From Aminipila terrae (GTDB lineage Bacteria; Bacillota; Clostridia; Peptostreptococcales; Anaerovoracaceae), in the NCBI RefSeq assembly GCF_010120715.1, contig NZ_CP047591.1, forward strand, positions 2,790,001 through 2,854,000: 64,000 nucleotides of DNA, given 5' to 3'. Below the pieces are notes generated by a model. It worked only from the letters and a program-made list of their open reading frames with translations, did not search any database and had not been told where the DNA came from. Shown piece after piece: positions 26,235-34,524 of this stretch. A program made the position numbers and the translations under genes. How positions within the stretch are numbered: position 1 is the stretch's first letter; each line of letters begins with the position of its first letter.

Positions 26235-27317
26235 TTGACAGATGAAAAATACATGCAGCTTGCTATAGAACTGGCAAAAAAGGCAGAGGGGTGGACAAAT
26301 CCTAATCCCCTAGTGGGTGCCATCGTTGTAAAAAACGGAAATATTATTGGGCAGGGTTATCATGAAAAATTAGGGATGCCTCATGCAGAACGAAATGCCC
26401 TTGCAAATTGCACTGAGGACCCTAAAGGGGCAACCATATATGTTACCTTGGAACCTTGCTGTCATTACGGAAGAACTCCTCCTTGCACAGAGGCTATTAT
26501 AGAAAAGGGAATATCCAGAGTTGTGGTAGGTGTTCAGGATCCAAATCTAATTGTAGCTGGAAAGGGTATAGGAATATTAGAAAAATCAGGTATTCAGGTT
26601 ACTCTTGGAATTTTAGAAAAAGAATGCAGAGAATTAAATAAGGTCTTTTTTCATTATATGATTGAAAAAAAACCGTTTGTAGCTATGAAATATGCAATGA
26701 CTATGGATGGAAAAATTGCTGCATATACAGGAAAATCAAAATGGATAACGGGAGAAACAGCCAGAGACCATGTTCATATGCTGCGGCATAAATATATGGC
26801 CATAATGGTAGGAATAGGAACCGTACTGAAAGACAATCCAAGACTGGATTGCAGACTTCCAGGGCTGAAGAATCCAAAGAGAATAGTTTGCGATACAAAC
26901 TTAAGAATACCAGTAGATTCTTACATTGTTTCTACAGCAGGGAGCATAGAAACTTATATAGCTACAGCATCTGATGATAATGAAAAAATCAAGAGGCTTA
27001 CAGAAGCAGGATGCTTCGTTTTATCCATTCCTAAAAGTCATAATCATATTGATTTAAATATTCTTATGCAAATCCTTGGAAAGAAAGGAATCGACAGTAT
27101 ACTTCTTGAAGGAGGTGGCACATTAAACTATGAAGCTTTGAATAAAGGTCTGGTGGATTATGTTTATGCATATGTGGCACCAAAAATATTTGGAGGGAAA
27201 GATGCTCTTACAGCTGTTGAGGGCACAGGGGCGGAGAACCCGGAAAAAGCATTCTTACTGAAGAACAGAAAAATCACATTACTGGGCGATGACATATTGA
27301 TGGAATATGAAGTTTAA
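26235..27317 (+). CDS. ribD: Bifunctional diaminohydroxyphosphoribosylaminopyrimidine deaminase/reductase RibD
   Basis: RibD carries out the second and third steps of riboflavin synthesis. The N-terminal deaminase has the zinc motifs HAERNAL and PCCHYGRTPPC; the C-terminal reductase has MKYAMTMDGKIAAYTGKSKWITG and LLEGGGTLN. I place the start at the TTG at 26235, which has GGAGGTG five bases upstream and gives the typical MTDEKYMQLAIELAKKAEG start (360 residues). An in-frame ATG at 26169 lies within the second leader terminator and has no ribosome binding site. It is the first gene of the FMN-controlled operon. Confidence 0.95.
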   Translation: MTDEKYMQLAIELAKKAEGWTNPNPLVGAIVVKNGNIIGQGYHEKLGMPHAERNALANCTEDPKGATIYVTLEPCCHYGRTPPCTEAIIEKGISRVVVGVQDPNLIVAGKGIGILEKSGIQVTLGILEKECRELNKVFFHYMIEKKPFVAMKYAMTMDGKIAAYTGKSKWITGETARDHVHMLRHKYMAIMVGIGTVLKDNPRLDCRLPGLKNPKRIVCDTNLRIPVDSYIVSTAGSIETYIATASDDNEKIKRLTEAGCFVLSIPKSHNHIDLNILMQILGKKGIDSILLEGGGTLNYEALNKGLVDYVYAYVAPKIFGGKDALTAVEGTGAENPEKAFLLKNRKITLLGDDILMEYEV

Positions 27318-27330
27318 AGGGGGCAGATAA

Positions 27331-27981
27331 ATGTTTACTGGAATCATTGAAGAAAAAGGAACAATAATATCTGTTATAAAAGGCAGGAATTCATCCAGGC
27401 TTGTTATTAAAGGCAATAAGATTTTTAACCAGATAGAGCTTGGTGACAGTGTGGCTGTAAATGGAGTTTGTTTAACGGTGACAAAATTAGGAAGTAATAC
27501 CTTTGAAGCAGATGTAATGGGAGAAACTCTTTCCAGGAGTTCTCTGGGCAGTTTAAATCAGGGGAGTCCGGTTAATCTGGAAAGAGCCATGGCAGCAGGT
27601 GGAAGATTTGGAGGGCACATGGTTTCCGGACATATTGATGGAACAGGAACTGTTGAGAGCAGGGTTCCTGATGAAATAGCTACATGGATAACCATTACTG
27701 CAGGAACGGACATAATAAAATATATTGTACAAAAAGGCTCCATTGCCATAGACGGGGTGAGTCTGACTGTAGCAAAAGTGGACAGTGACAGCTTTCAGGT
27801 TTGTCTGATACCTCATACTGGAAAGGAAACTACCTTACTGGATAGAAAAGTGGGTGAAATAGTAAACCTGGAAAACGATATCATAGGAAAATATGTGGAA
27901 AGATTTCTTGGTTTAAAAGGTGAGACAACTAGAGTACAAAGTCATATTAGTATGGAGTTTCTTGAAGAAAACGGATTTTAG
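27331..27981 (+). CDS. ribE: Riboflavin synthase alpha chain RibE
   Basis: Riboflavin synthase dismutates two molecules of 6,7-dimethyl-8-ribityllumazine to riboflavin and the pyrimidine precursor. The 216-residue protein contains the expected two lumazine-binding repeats. The first has MFTGIIEEKG, VNGVCLTVT and GETLSRSSLG; the second has GHMVSGHIDGTGTV, IDGVSLTVAK and IPHTGKETTLL. AAAGGGGG precedes the ATG, 13 bases after ribD. All positions look normal. Confidence 0.96.
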   Translation: MFTGIIEEKGTIISVIKGRNSSRLVIKGNKIFNQIELGDSVAVNGVCLTVTKLGSNTFEADVMGETLSRSSLGSLNQGSPVNLERAMAAGGRFGGHMVSGHIDGTGTVESRVPDEIATWITITAGTDIIKYIVQKGSIAIDGVSLTVAKVDSDSFQVCLIPHTGKETTLLDRKVGEIVNLENDIIGKYVERFLGLKGETTRVQSHISMEFLEENGF

Positions 27982-28007
27982 GAATCAGGTAATAGGAGGA
28001 TAAGAGA

Positions 28008-29210
28008 ATGTTTAAATATAACACAATTGAAGAAGCTATTATAGCCCTTAAGCAGGGTAAGATGATTGTTGTGACGGATGCGGAAGACAGAGAGAATGAA
28101 GGAGACTTAATCTGTGCGGCAGAATTTGCCACTACAGAAAATGTGAACTTTATGGCAGCCCATGCAAAGGGATTAATATGTATGCCCATGGGCAAAGCTA
28201 TGGTGGATAAACTGGGTCTGCATCAAATGGTTCAGAAGAATACAGATAATCATGAAACCGCTTTTACTGTATCTATAGATCATGTGGATACTACTACTGG
28301 AATTTCAGCAGTTGAGCGGTCAATAACGGCCATGAAAACCGTAGAAGAAGGAGCAAAACCTGAAGATTTCAGAAGACCGGGACATATGTTTCCCCTACTG
28401 GCAAAGCCCTACGGTGTTCTGGAAAGAGAAGGGCATACGGAAGCAACGGTGGACCTTCTGAGGCTGTCGGGACTCAAAGAATGCGGCTTATGCTGCGAAA
28501 TAATGCGGGAAGATGGAACAATGATGCGGACTTCAGAATTAAAAGGATTTGCACAAAAATACGGACTTGTCTTTATTACCCTTGAAGCACTTAAAGACTA
28601 CAGAAAGCGTACAGAAAAACTGGTAGAAAAAGTTGTAAAGACTAAACTTCCAACCAGGTATGGGGATTTTACAGCATATGGATACGTAAACGATATAAAT
28701 GGAGAACATCATATTGCACTGGTTAAAGGAAATATAGAAAAGGGGGGACCGGTGCTCTGCAGAGTTCATTCTGAATGCCTTACAGGAGATGCACTGGGAT
28801 CAATCAAATGTGACTGTGGGGAGCAGTATGACGCTGCTATGAGGCAAATTGAAAGTGAAGGACGTGGTGTGATGCTGTATATGAGACAGGAGGGTCGTGG
28901 AATCGGACTGATCAATAAGCTCAAAGCATATGCTCTTCAGGATAAAGGGATGGATACTGTAGAAGCAAATCTGGCATTGGGATTTGAAGAAGATTTGAGA
29001 GATTATTTCATGGCTGCTCAGATTCTGAAGGATTTAGGAATAAAGGATGTGCGTCTCATGACAAATAACCCGGATAAAGTACAGCAGCTTTCTAAGTACG
29101 GTATAAATATTTCAGAGCGGGTGGGTATTGAAATTGAAGCAAATCCAAATGATCTTTTTTATCTAAAAACAAAACAGGAAAAAATGGGTCATATTCTGAG
29201 TTATCATTAA
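28008..29210 (+). CDS. ribBA: Bifunctional 3,4-dihydroxy-2-butanone 4-phosphate synthase/GTP cyclohydrolase II
   Basis: RibBA feeds both branches of riboflavin synthesis. The N-terminal RibB domain (about 1-200) shows VVTDAEDRENEGDLI, MCMPMG-like LICMPMGKA and GHMFPLLAKPYGVLEREGHTEATVDL. The C-terminal GTP cyclohydrolase II domain shows VRVHSECLTGDALGS-like CRVHSECLTGDALGSIKCDCGEQ with its zinc cysteines, and MRQEGRGIGLINKLKAYALQD. The 400-residue length is standard. AGGAGGA lies before the ATG. It is the third gene of the riboflavin operon. Confidence 0.97.
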   Translation: MFKYNTIEEAIIALKQGKMIVVTDAEDRENEGDLICAAEFATTENVNFMAAHAKGLICMPMGKAMVDKLGLHQMVQKNTDNHETAFTVSIDHVDTTTGISAVERSITAMKTVEEGAKPEDFRRPGHMFPLLAKPYGVLEREGHTEATVDLLRLSGLKECGLCCEIMREDGTMMRTSELKGFAQKYGLVFITLEALKDYRKRTEKLVEKVVKTKLPTRYGDFTAYGYVNDINGEHHIALVKGNIEKGGPVLCRVHSECLTGDALGSIKCDCGEQYDAAMRQIESEGRGVMLYMRQEGRGIGLINKLKAYALQDKGMDTVEANLALGFEEDLRDYFMAAQILKDLGIKDVRLMTNNPDKVQQLSKYGINISERVGIEIEANPNDLFYLKTKQEKMGHILSYH

Positions 29211-29258
29211 AATTTCATTTTAAGGGTTATAAAACAAAAGAAATAAGGAGAATATAAA

Positions 29259-29720
29259 ATGAAGGTATTTGAAGGAAATCTGGTAGCAAAAGATATAAAG
29301 GTAGGCATTGTAGCAGGAAGATTCAATGAGTTTATTGTGTCCAGGCTGCTTTCAGGGGCTATTGACGGACTCACAAGACACAGTGTGGAAGAGGATAATA
29401 TTGAAGTGGCCTGGGTGCCAGGAGCTTTTGAAATTCCTTTGATGGCGTCTAAAATGGCCAAATCTGGCAGATACGATGCGGTCATCTGTCTGGGGGCAGT
29501 CATCAGAGGAAATACGACTCATTATGACTATGTCTGCAGCGAAGTTTCAAAAGGCATTGCTCATGTAGGGCTGGAGACGGGTATACCTGTAATGTTTGGG
29601 GTTATTACTACAGAAAATATAGAACAGGCTATAGAACGTGCAGGCACAAAAGCTGGAAACAAAGGGTATGACTGTGCCCTGGGAGCAATTGAAATGGTCA
29701 ACCTTATGCAACAGTTTTAA
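29259..29720 (+). CDS. ribH: 6,7-dimethyl-8-ribityllumazine synthase RibH
   Basis: RibH condenses the two riboflavin precursors and usually assembles into a 60-mer shell. The 153-residue product shows VGIVAGRFNEFIVSRLLSGA, the binding motif VPGAFEIPLMA, CLGAVIRGNTTHYDYVC with the catalytic His, and VMFGVITTEN. AAGGAG lies before the ATG. It is the last gene of the operon. Downstream, an imperfect hairpin with a T run (AAACCG...CGGTTTTTT, about 29760-29814) probably ends transcription just before the next start codon. Confidence 0.97.
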   Translation: MKVFEGNLVAKDIKVGIVAGRFNEFIVSRLLSGAIDGLTRHSVEEDNIEVAWVPGAFEIPLMASKMAKSGRYDAVICLGAVIRGNTTHYDYVCSEVSKGIAHVGLETGIPVMFGVITTENIEQAIERAGTKAGNKGYDCALGAIEMVNLMQQF

Positions 29721-29815
29721 AATATAGAACAAACATAGCAAATACAATTTCGGAACATTTAAACCGTTTCTTTCATATTATAGCGAGAGTAGTAATTTGA
29801 AAGGGGCGGTTTTTT

Positions 29816-30099
29816 GTGGCTTTAGAAAGGCATATTTATCCGGGCAATAACACAACTGAAGGTTTTTATTCTTATTATAATTACATATTGGGACAACGTG
29901 AGGCAAACAGAATTATTTGCATAAAAGGTGGGCCAGGGGTTGGAAAGTCCACCTTTATGAGGAAAATAGGTGAGACATACCTGGAAAAGGGAGAAGATGT
30001 AGATTTTATGCATTGTTCTTCAGACAATAACTCGTTAGACGGCGTGGTTCTTAAAAACAGGAGAATAGCGCTTATTGATGCTACCAGCCCTCATGTGGT
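29816..30099 (+). pseudogene. 5' part of a P-loop ATPase gene, interrupted by the recombinase cassette
   Basis: The start codon is GTG with AAAGGGGCGG upstream. The product begins ALERHIYPGNNTTEGFYSYY, and has a Walker A motif GGPGVGKST followed by DFMHCSSDNNSLDGVV and ALIDATSPHVVD. It resembles a family of P-loop ATPases of unknown function found in clostridia and bacilli (catalogued, as I recall, as PRK06851). True homology ends at about 30099, where the cassette begins; the frame then runs on for about 44 foreign codons to a stop at 30232. The rest of the gene resumes at 33613-34461. Removing 3,530 bp restores one uninterrupted ORF of 371 codons. Confidence 0.88.
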
Positions 30100-30110
30100 G
30101 GATTATAAAT
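30075..30110. repeat. attL of the serine-recombinase cassette
   Basis: ACCAGCCCTCATGTGGT (30083-30099) matches the right end (33613-33629) except for three bases in the middle. The shared core is CATGTGGT (30092-30099). The left half belongs to the ATPase gene and the right half (GGATTATAAATGC) to the element. Confidence 0.82.
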
Positions 30111-30210
30111 GCAAATCATTATATTGGACAAGCAAGTATATTAACAGAAGAGAAACCTCCCGCCGTAGATATATAATCGATACGGTCAGGAGGTCTAAAA
30201 ATTCTATTTA

Positions 30211-31494
30211 TTATATCAGGTATACAAAATAAATATAAACGGAGCAGATTACTATGGTTAATAACATAATAGGAAAGGCTAGTTTAAAATATTGTCCAAA
30301 AGTTATTTTATGCCCATGCTGTTCAGACATACCCGTTGCAATAACGTTTGCACTTGCACCAATGATTGTCCCATTTCCCCCAAGGCATGCGCCCAGAGCT
30401 AATGCCCACCAAAGTGGATCCAGGGTCATACCAGAGAGTGCGCCCATATCCTTTATCATCGGAATCATAGTTGCAACAAATGGTATATTATCAATAAATG
30501 CAGATGCAATGGCGGAAACCCATAGAATGGCAAAAGCAGTCAGCATAAGGTCCCCATTTGTCAGGTTCAGTACATTTTCAGCAATCAGTTTGATGATACC
30601 TGTTTCCTGAATACCCCCAACCATTATAAATAATCCAGCAAAGAAAAATATTGTTTTCCATTCTACTTCCTTGAAAACTTCTTCTATATTTTCTCCAGAA
30701 ATGAACATCAGAATCACAGCGCCGGTCAGAGCAATGGTTGCAGATTCATAATGAAGCACTCCGTGGAGTATAAATCCTAATACGGTTAGGCCCAGTACTA
30801 CCAGTCCTTTATTCAGAAGAACTTTATTTTTTATACATTCTTTTTCATTAACAGCCATAACTTTAGCTTTCAATTCTTCTGTAGTGATAAGTGCTTTTTT
30901 ATATATAAAAGCGAATATTAGTGTTGTTAAGATTAATATTGGAAGTATAATAACTCCCAGATTCTTTGCAAAATCTAAAAAGGTTAATCCTACGGAACTG
31001 CCAATCATAATATTTGGCGGGTCCCCAATAAGTGTTCCAGTTCCTCCCACATTGGATGCGAAAACAGATGAAATAATAAACGGAATCGGGTTAACTTTCA
31101 ATTCCTCTGCTACGCTGAGGGTAACAGGGAGAATCAGAAGTATTGTGGTAACATTATCAAGAAAAGCTGAAACGATTCCCGTAATCAGGGATAAAAGAAT
31201 TAATATTATAACTGGTTCTGCTTTGGCTACCTTTACTGTTTTAACTGCAAGATATTCAAAGACTCCTGTTCTCTTTACGATCATTACAATCAGCATCATA
31301 CTAATCAAAAGCACAATTGTATTAAAATCAATGTGTCCAAAAGCGCTTTCCTGACTGGTAATCCTTAATAAAACCATCAGCGATGCGCCCGTTAGCGAAA
31401 CAATCGTTCTGTCAAACTTGTCCCAGATGATGAGTGCATATGCACCAACAAATATAACTGCCGATAAAATTAATTCACTTGATACTCCTTCCAT
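30211..31494 (-). CDS. ArsB/NhaD family ion transporter (SLC13-like permease), cassette cargo
   Basis: This 427-residue protein has about 11-12 membrane helices and matches the ion transporter superfamily that includes ArsB, NhaD and SLC13 proteins. Typical signatures are ITGIVSAFLDNVTTILLILPV in the first half with its pseudo-symmetric partner SAIASAFIDNIPFVATMIPM in the second, and the paired motifs GGTGTLIGDPPN and GGNGTIIGASAN. The substrate cannot be told from sequence; Na+/H+ exchange, arsenite or organic anions are options. A strong GGAGGACAC site precedes the ATG. It lies on the opposite strand to the recombinase, 112 bases from the left end of the cassette, so it is cargo. No arsenic regulator or ArsA is nearby. 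Confidence 0.88.
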   Translation of the reverse strand: MEGVSSELILSAVIFVGAYALIIWDKFDRTIVSLTGASLMVLLRITSQESAFGHIDFNTIVLLISMMLIVMIVKRTGVFEYLAVKTVKVAKAEPVIILILLSLITGIVSAFLDNVTTILLILPVTLSVAEELKVNPIPFIISSVFASNVGGTGTLIGDPPNIMIGSSVGLTFLDFAKNLGVIILPILILTTLIFAFIYKKALITTEELKAKVMAVNEKECIKNKVLLNKGLVVLGLTVLGFILHGVLHYESATIALTGAVILMFISGENIEEVFKEVEWKTIFFFAGLFIMVGGIQETGIIKLIAENVLNLTNGDLMLTAFAILWVSAIASAFIDNIPFVATMIPMIKDMGALSGMTLDPLWWALALGACLGGNGTIIGASANVIATGMSEQHGHKITFGQYFKLAFPIMLLTIVICSVYIYFVYLI

Positions 31495-31865
31495 TGTGTC
31501 CTCCTTTATAAATGATATATAAAAATGCAGTGCATTTATTATATTTAAGTAGTTAACAAATATAACTAAGATTGCTGGAAATATGAAGCCAGAATGATAA
31601 TAAAAAAGGTGAAGAACCCACTAAGTGAGGTTCCCACCCAAGAAGTCTAAAACTCTTGAAGAAAAGTTAACATTTGTTATCACGATACTAACACGAACTA
31701 ATTTGAAATATTTTATATAAAATATTATATTCTGTTATATTTATCCTGTCAATAATTTGAAAAAACTTTAGCTTGTTAGCAAATTAAAATATGTGGGCCC
31801 ATTTGGATTTTAGACATATAAACCCAAGTGCATTGAATATGATGTAATTTAGAGGAGGTGTATAC
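31495..31865. other. 371-bp divergent intergenic region of the cassette
   Basis: This AT-rich stretch must hold the outward promoters for the antiporter (minus) and the recombinase operon (plus). It contains a small imperfect hairpin, GAACCCACTAAGTGAGGTTC, at about 31616-31635, and an ATATTTTATATAAAATAT palindrome at about 31707-31724. A very strong ribosome binding site (AGAGGAGGTG) stands at its right end. I see no further gene. Confidence 0.5.
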
Positions 31866-32003
31866 ATGGAAGTAGAGGTAGATGGAAATATATATATTGT
31901 GAATGAAAGCTATGAGATACCAGATAAAGAAAGAAGAGAGCAGATTATAGCAGAGAAACTGGCTTCAATTATTGTGATAGAAAATCACAGAGAACTCGAA
32001 TAA
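31866..32003 (+). CDS. Small 45-residue protein upstream of the recombinase
   Basis: The ORF has one of the strongest ribosome binding sites in the window (AGAGGAGGTG, six bases before ATG) and ends 24 bases before the recombinase start. The product begins MEVEVDGNIYIVNESYEIP and continues with a charged helix (DKERREQIIAEKLASIIVIE). I do not recognise it. Its position just before a large serine recombinase and inside a cassette with no other accessory gene makes it a candidate recombination directionality factor or a regulator of the recombinase. That function is inference only. Confidence 0.7.
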   Translation: MEVEVDGNIYIVNESYEIPDKERREQIIAEKLASIIVIENHRELE

Positions 32004-32027
32004 AAATATGTTTAGGGGAGAGCTGAT

Positions 32028-33596
32028 ATGAACAGAGTAGCAATATATTGCAGGCTCTCAGATGAGGACAGAATCAAAGAAAGAAATAAGGACTCAGAGA
32101 GTATTCAAAATCAGAAAAATCTTCTCATGGATTATGCACTAAATCAAGGGTGGGAAATTTATAAACTATATAGTGATGATGACTGGTCTGGTATGGATTC
32201 AGAAAGGCCAGAATGGAATCAGATGATTTCAGATGCACAAAACAGCCATTTTAACATTGTATTATGTAAAAGCCAGGCTAGATTTACAAGGGATATGGAA
32301 ATGGTTGAGAAATATCTGCATACTTTATTCCCTATGTGGGGAATTCGTTTCGTGGGGTTTGCAGACAATGCTGATACAGAGAATAAAGGCAACAAGAAAG
32401 CCAGGCAGATCAATGGTCTTGTAAATGAATGGTACTGTGAAGATATATCAGAAAATATTAAAGTAGTTTTTGATAAAAAAAGACGTGATGGCCTGTATAT
32501 AGGAGGGATTGCTCCATATGGATTAATGAAGAAACCAAATGCTAAGGGAAAGTTAATAATTGACCCGGAGGCAGCTGTAATTGTCAGACGCATTTTCCAA
32601 CTGTACCTAGAGGGATATGGGGCTTTAAAGATTGCAAAGGTTTTAAATGATGAAGGAATTCCTAATCCGACCAAATATAAAATGATGCATGGTATCAACC
32701 TACAAAAGAGAGAAAACCTGGGTTTGTGGACTGGAGTCACGGTGCGAAAAATATTGAAAAATGAAATGTACATAGGAAACATGGTGCAGGGGGTTCACAG
32801 AAAGATTAGTTATAAATCAAAAAAATGTATTTTGGTACCAAAGGAAAAGTGGTATATTGTGGAAAACACTCATGAAGCCATAATTGATAAGGAAACCTTT
32901 AAACTGGTGCAAAAAATCATGACCAGTAAGCGGCGTTCAGACGGTTCAGGAAAACCACACATATTATCCGGTAAGGTAAAGTGCAGAGAGTGCGGAAGCA
33001 CCATGGTACGTTTCACTCCCCATAACCGGACAGGAGAATCTCTGTCCTACAAATATCTAAAATGTGGTATGATAGATAGAAAGAAAGGTGTATGTACAGG
33101 ACATTACATAAGGCTGGACAGACTGGAAAAACTTATTGCATACATGTTTAAAGAATACCTTAAGGATATTAATGAAGTACTATTAAGAGAAGAATGTAAG
33201 AAAATACCATTAACTGAGCAAAAAATAATGAACAGCTTTGACAGAGAACTGTCATATATTGATAAGCAGATTCTACAACGGGAAAAAGCAATAGAAGTTT
33301 TATATATGGATAGGCTCAATGGTGATATTACCATGCAGCAGTGGATTCAGATGAAATCAAACTTCCAGCATAAATTGGAAGCATTATTAAATAGAAGAAA
33401 AATACTTCAGAATAAAAAAGTCCAGGCATTATCGGACTCGAATAAGGATAGCATGCTGATTGAGAAGATAAAAAAATATAAAAATATGGAGGAATTAGAT
33501 GTAGGTGTGGTAAATGAATTTATTGAATACATAACTATTGGCGAAAAGAATAAAGAAAATGGAAAGCAGGAAGTAAATATAAAATGGAGATATTAA
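32028..33596 (+). CDS. Large serine recombinase (site-specific integrase)
   Basis: Large serine recombinases cut and rejoin attP and attB through a serine-DNA link. The 522-residue protein begins with a resolvase domain (VAIYCRLSDED, nucleophile probably Ser11; SESIQNQ; KSQARFTRDMEMVEKYL). The recombinase domain follows (GGIAPYGLMKK, DPEAAVIVRRIFQLYLEGYGALKIAKVLNDEGIPNP, WTGVTVRKILKNEMYIGNM), then a zinc ribbon with paired cysteines (CRECGSTM...CGMIDRKKGVC). A long coiled coil occupies the C-terminal third (about 395-485), as is typical. AGGGGAG precedes the ATG. The gene ends only 25 bases from the core of attR, which supports it being the enzyme that placed the cassette here. Confidence 0.95.
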   Translation: MNRVAIYCRLSDEDRIKERNKDSESIQNQKNLLMDYALNQGWEIYKLYSDDDWSGMDSERPEWNQMISDAQNSHFNIVLCKSQARFTRDMEMVEKYLHTLFPMWGIRFVGFADNADTENKGNKKARQINGLVNEWYCEDISENIKVVFDKKRRDGLYIGGIAPYGLMKKPNAKGKLIIDPEAAVIVRRIFQLYLEGYGALKIAKVLNDEGIPNPTKYKMMHGINLQKRENLGLWTGVTVRKILKNEMYIGNMVQGVHRKISYKSKKCILVPKEKWYIVENTHEAIIDKETFKLVQKIMTSKRRSDGSGKPHILSGKVKCRECGSTMVRFTPHNRTGESLSYKYLKCGMIDRKKGVCTGHYIRLDRLEKLIAYMFKEYLKDINEVLLREECKKIPLTEQKIMNSFDRELSYIDKQILQREKAIEVLYMDRLNGDITMQQWIQMKSNFQHKLEALLNRRKILQNKKVQALSDSNKDSMLIEKIKKYKNMEELDVGVVNEFIEYITIGEKNKENGKQEVNIKWRY

Positions 33597-33604
33597 TTGT
33601 TTAC

Positions 33605-33640
33605 ATTTATGAACCAGCTGCCATGTGGTAGATCCAGTGA
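33605..33640. repeat. attR of the serine-recombinase cassette
   Basis: ACCAGCTGCCATGTGGT (33613-33629) is the partner of the left site at 30083-30099, exactly 3,530 bp away. The left half (TTTACATTTATG) belongs to the element. The right half (AGATCCAGTG) continues the ATPase gene in the same reading frame as its 5' part. Confidence 0.82.
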
Positions 33641-34461
33641 ATCCAGGGGCAGTGGATCAGATTATCCATTTAGGAGATTACTGGAATGAAAGAGGAATCA
33701 GAGAGAACAAACTGGCAGTAATTGAAACTAATGAAAGAATAAAAAGTATGTTCCAATATGCCTATAACTATTTCCGTGCAGCCGGAAAGCTTTACGATAA
33801 TGTTACAGCTATGTATGACACAGCCATAGAAAGGGCCGAAATCTACAAGCTTACAGCAGCCGTTGTAGGGAATGAGCTGGCACACAAAGAAATCTGTCTG
33901 AATCCAGGAAATGTTAAGAAATATTTCGCCAGTGCTATTACCCCAATGGGGATTACCAATTACATAAAAAGCCTTATTAGTGGATATAAAAAAGTATATA
34001 TCATCAGCAGTCCGGTAGGTCTTTGTGCTACCAGTTTACTGAATGTATTTGCGGAAAGTGTAATTTACAGAGGATATGATGTAGAATTGTATTACTGCCC
34101 GATGAAACCGGAAAGTAAAATTGAACATCTGCTGGTACCTGAAATAGGCGTTGCATTTATAAGTGTAAATAAATATCATGATCTGGAACCTTGGGAGATT
34201 GCAAATGATGAAGAGGGAAAGAACAACCCAGAGATTGTTCATATTGACATGAATGATATGATTGTAAGAAGAAAGCTGGAAAAACTGGAGACGTTAATTG
34301 AAAATAATTGTGTCAGCATGGATAAATTGATTTGTGATGGGATTGAATGTTTAAAACTTGCCAAACAGGAGCATGATTATCTTGAGAGCTTTTATATCCC
34401 GAATATGGACTTTAAAAAAATAGATGAATTAAGAAATGAAATTATTGCTAAAATTGGTTAA
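33613..34461 (+). pseudogene. 3' part of the interrupted P-loop ATPase gene
   Basis: The frame continues the gene that starts at 29816: the 5' part reads ATSPHVVD and this part reads TSCHVVDPVNPGAVDQIIHLGD. The protein goes on with a helical stretch and then a second nucleotide-binding-like half (SGYKKVYIISSPVGLCATSLLNVFAESVIYRGYDVELYYCPMKP) with LVPEIGVAFISVNKYHD. A GTG at 33625 could start a truncated 278-residue protein, but no ribosome binding site precedes it. Coding sequence shows no internal stops or decay, so disruption is recent or the gene is restored by excision. The ATP-grasp gene follows 63 bases later. Confidence 0.85.
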
Positions 34462-34524
34462 TAAGATGTATAATTAAGGGTAACATATTTTTTGATATAT
34501 ACGAACAATTAAGGAGAACATAAG

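Larger units (their letters stand above)
30092..33621. mobile_element. 3,530-bp serine-recombinase cassette with antiporter cargo
   Basis: The segment splits an ATPase gene exactly between two copies of a core sequence, and its only genes are a large serine recombinase, a 45-codon ORF and an ArsB/NhaD-type antiporter. Rejoining the chromosomal halves gives an attB with the inverted arms CTACCA and TGGTAG. Rejoining the element ends gives a longer palindromic attP, with CATTTAT on one side and ATAAATG on the other and a shared centre near 30092. This is the usual geometry for large serine integrases, with a short simple attB and a longer palindromic attP. There are no conjugation, replication or phage genes, so it may be a minimal transposable or excisable unit that moves on its own recombinase. 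Confidence 0.85.

Noticed and set aside
30100..30232. C-terminal tail of the truncated ATPase ORF as a real protein end
   Set aside because: Homology stops at the cassette core, and the tail is element DNA read by chance.
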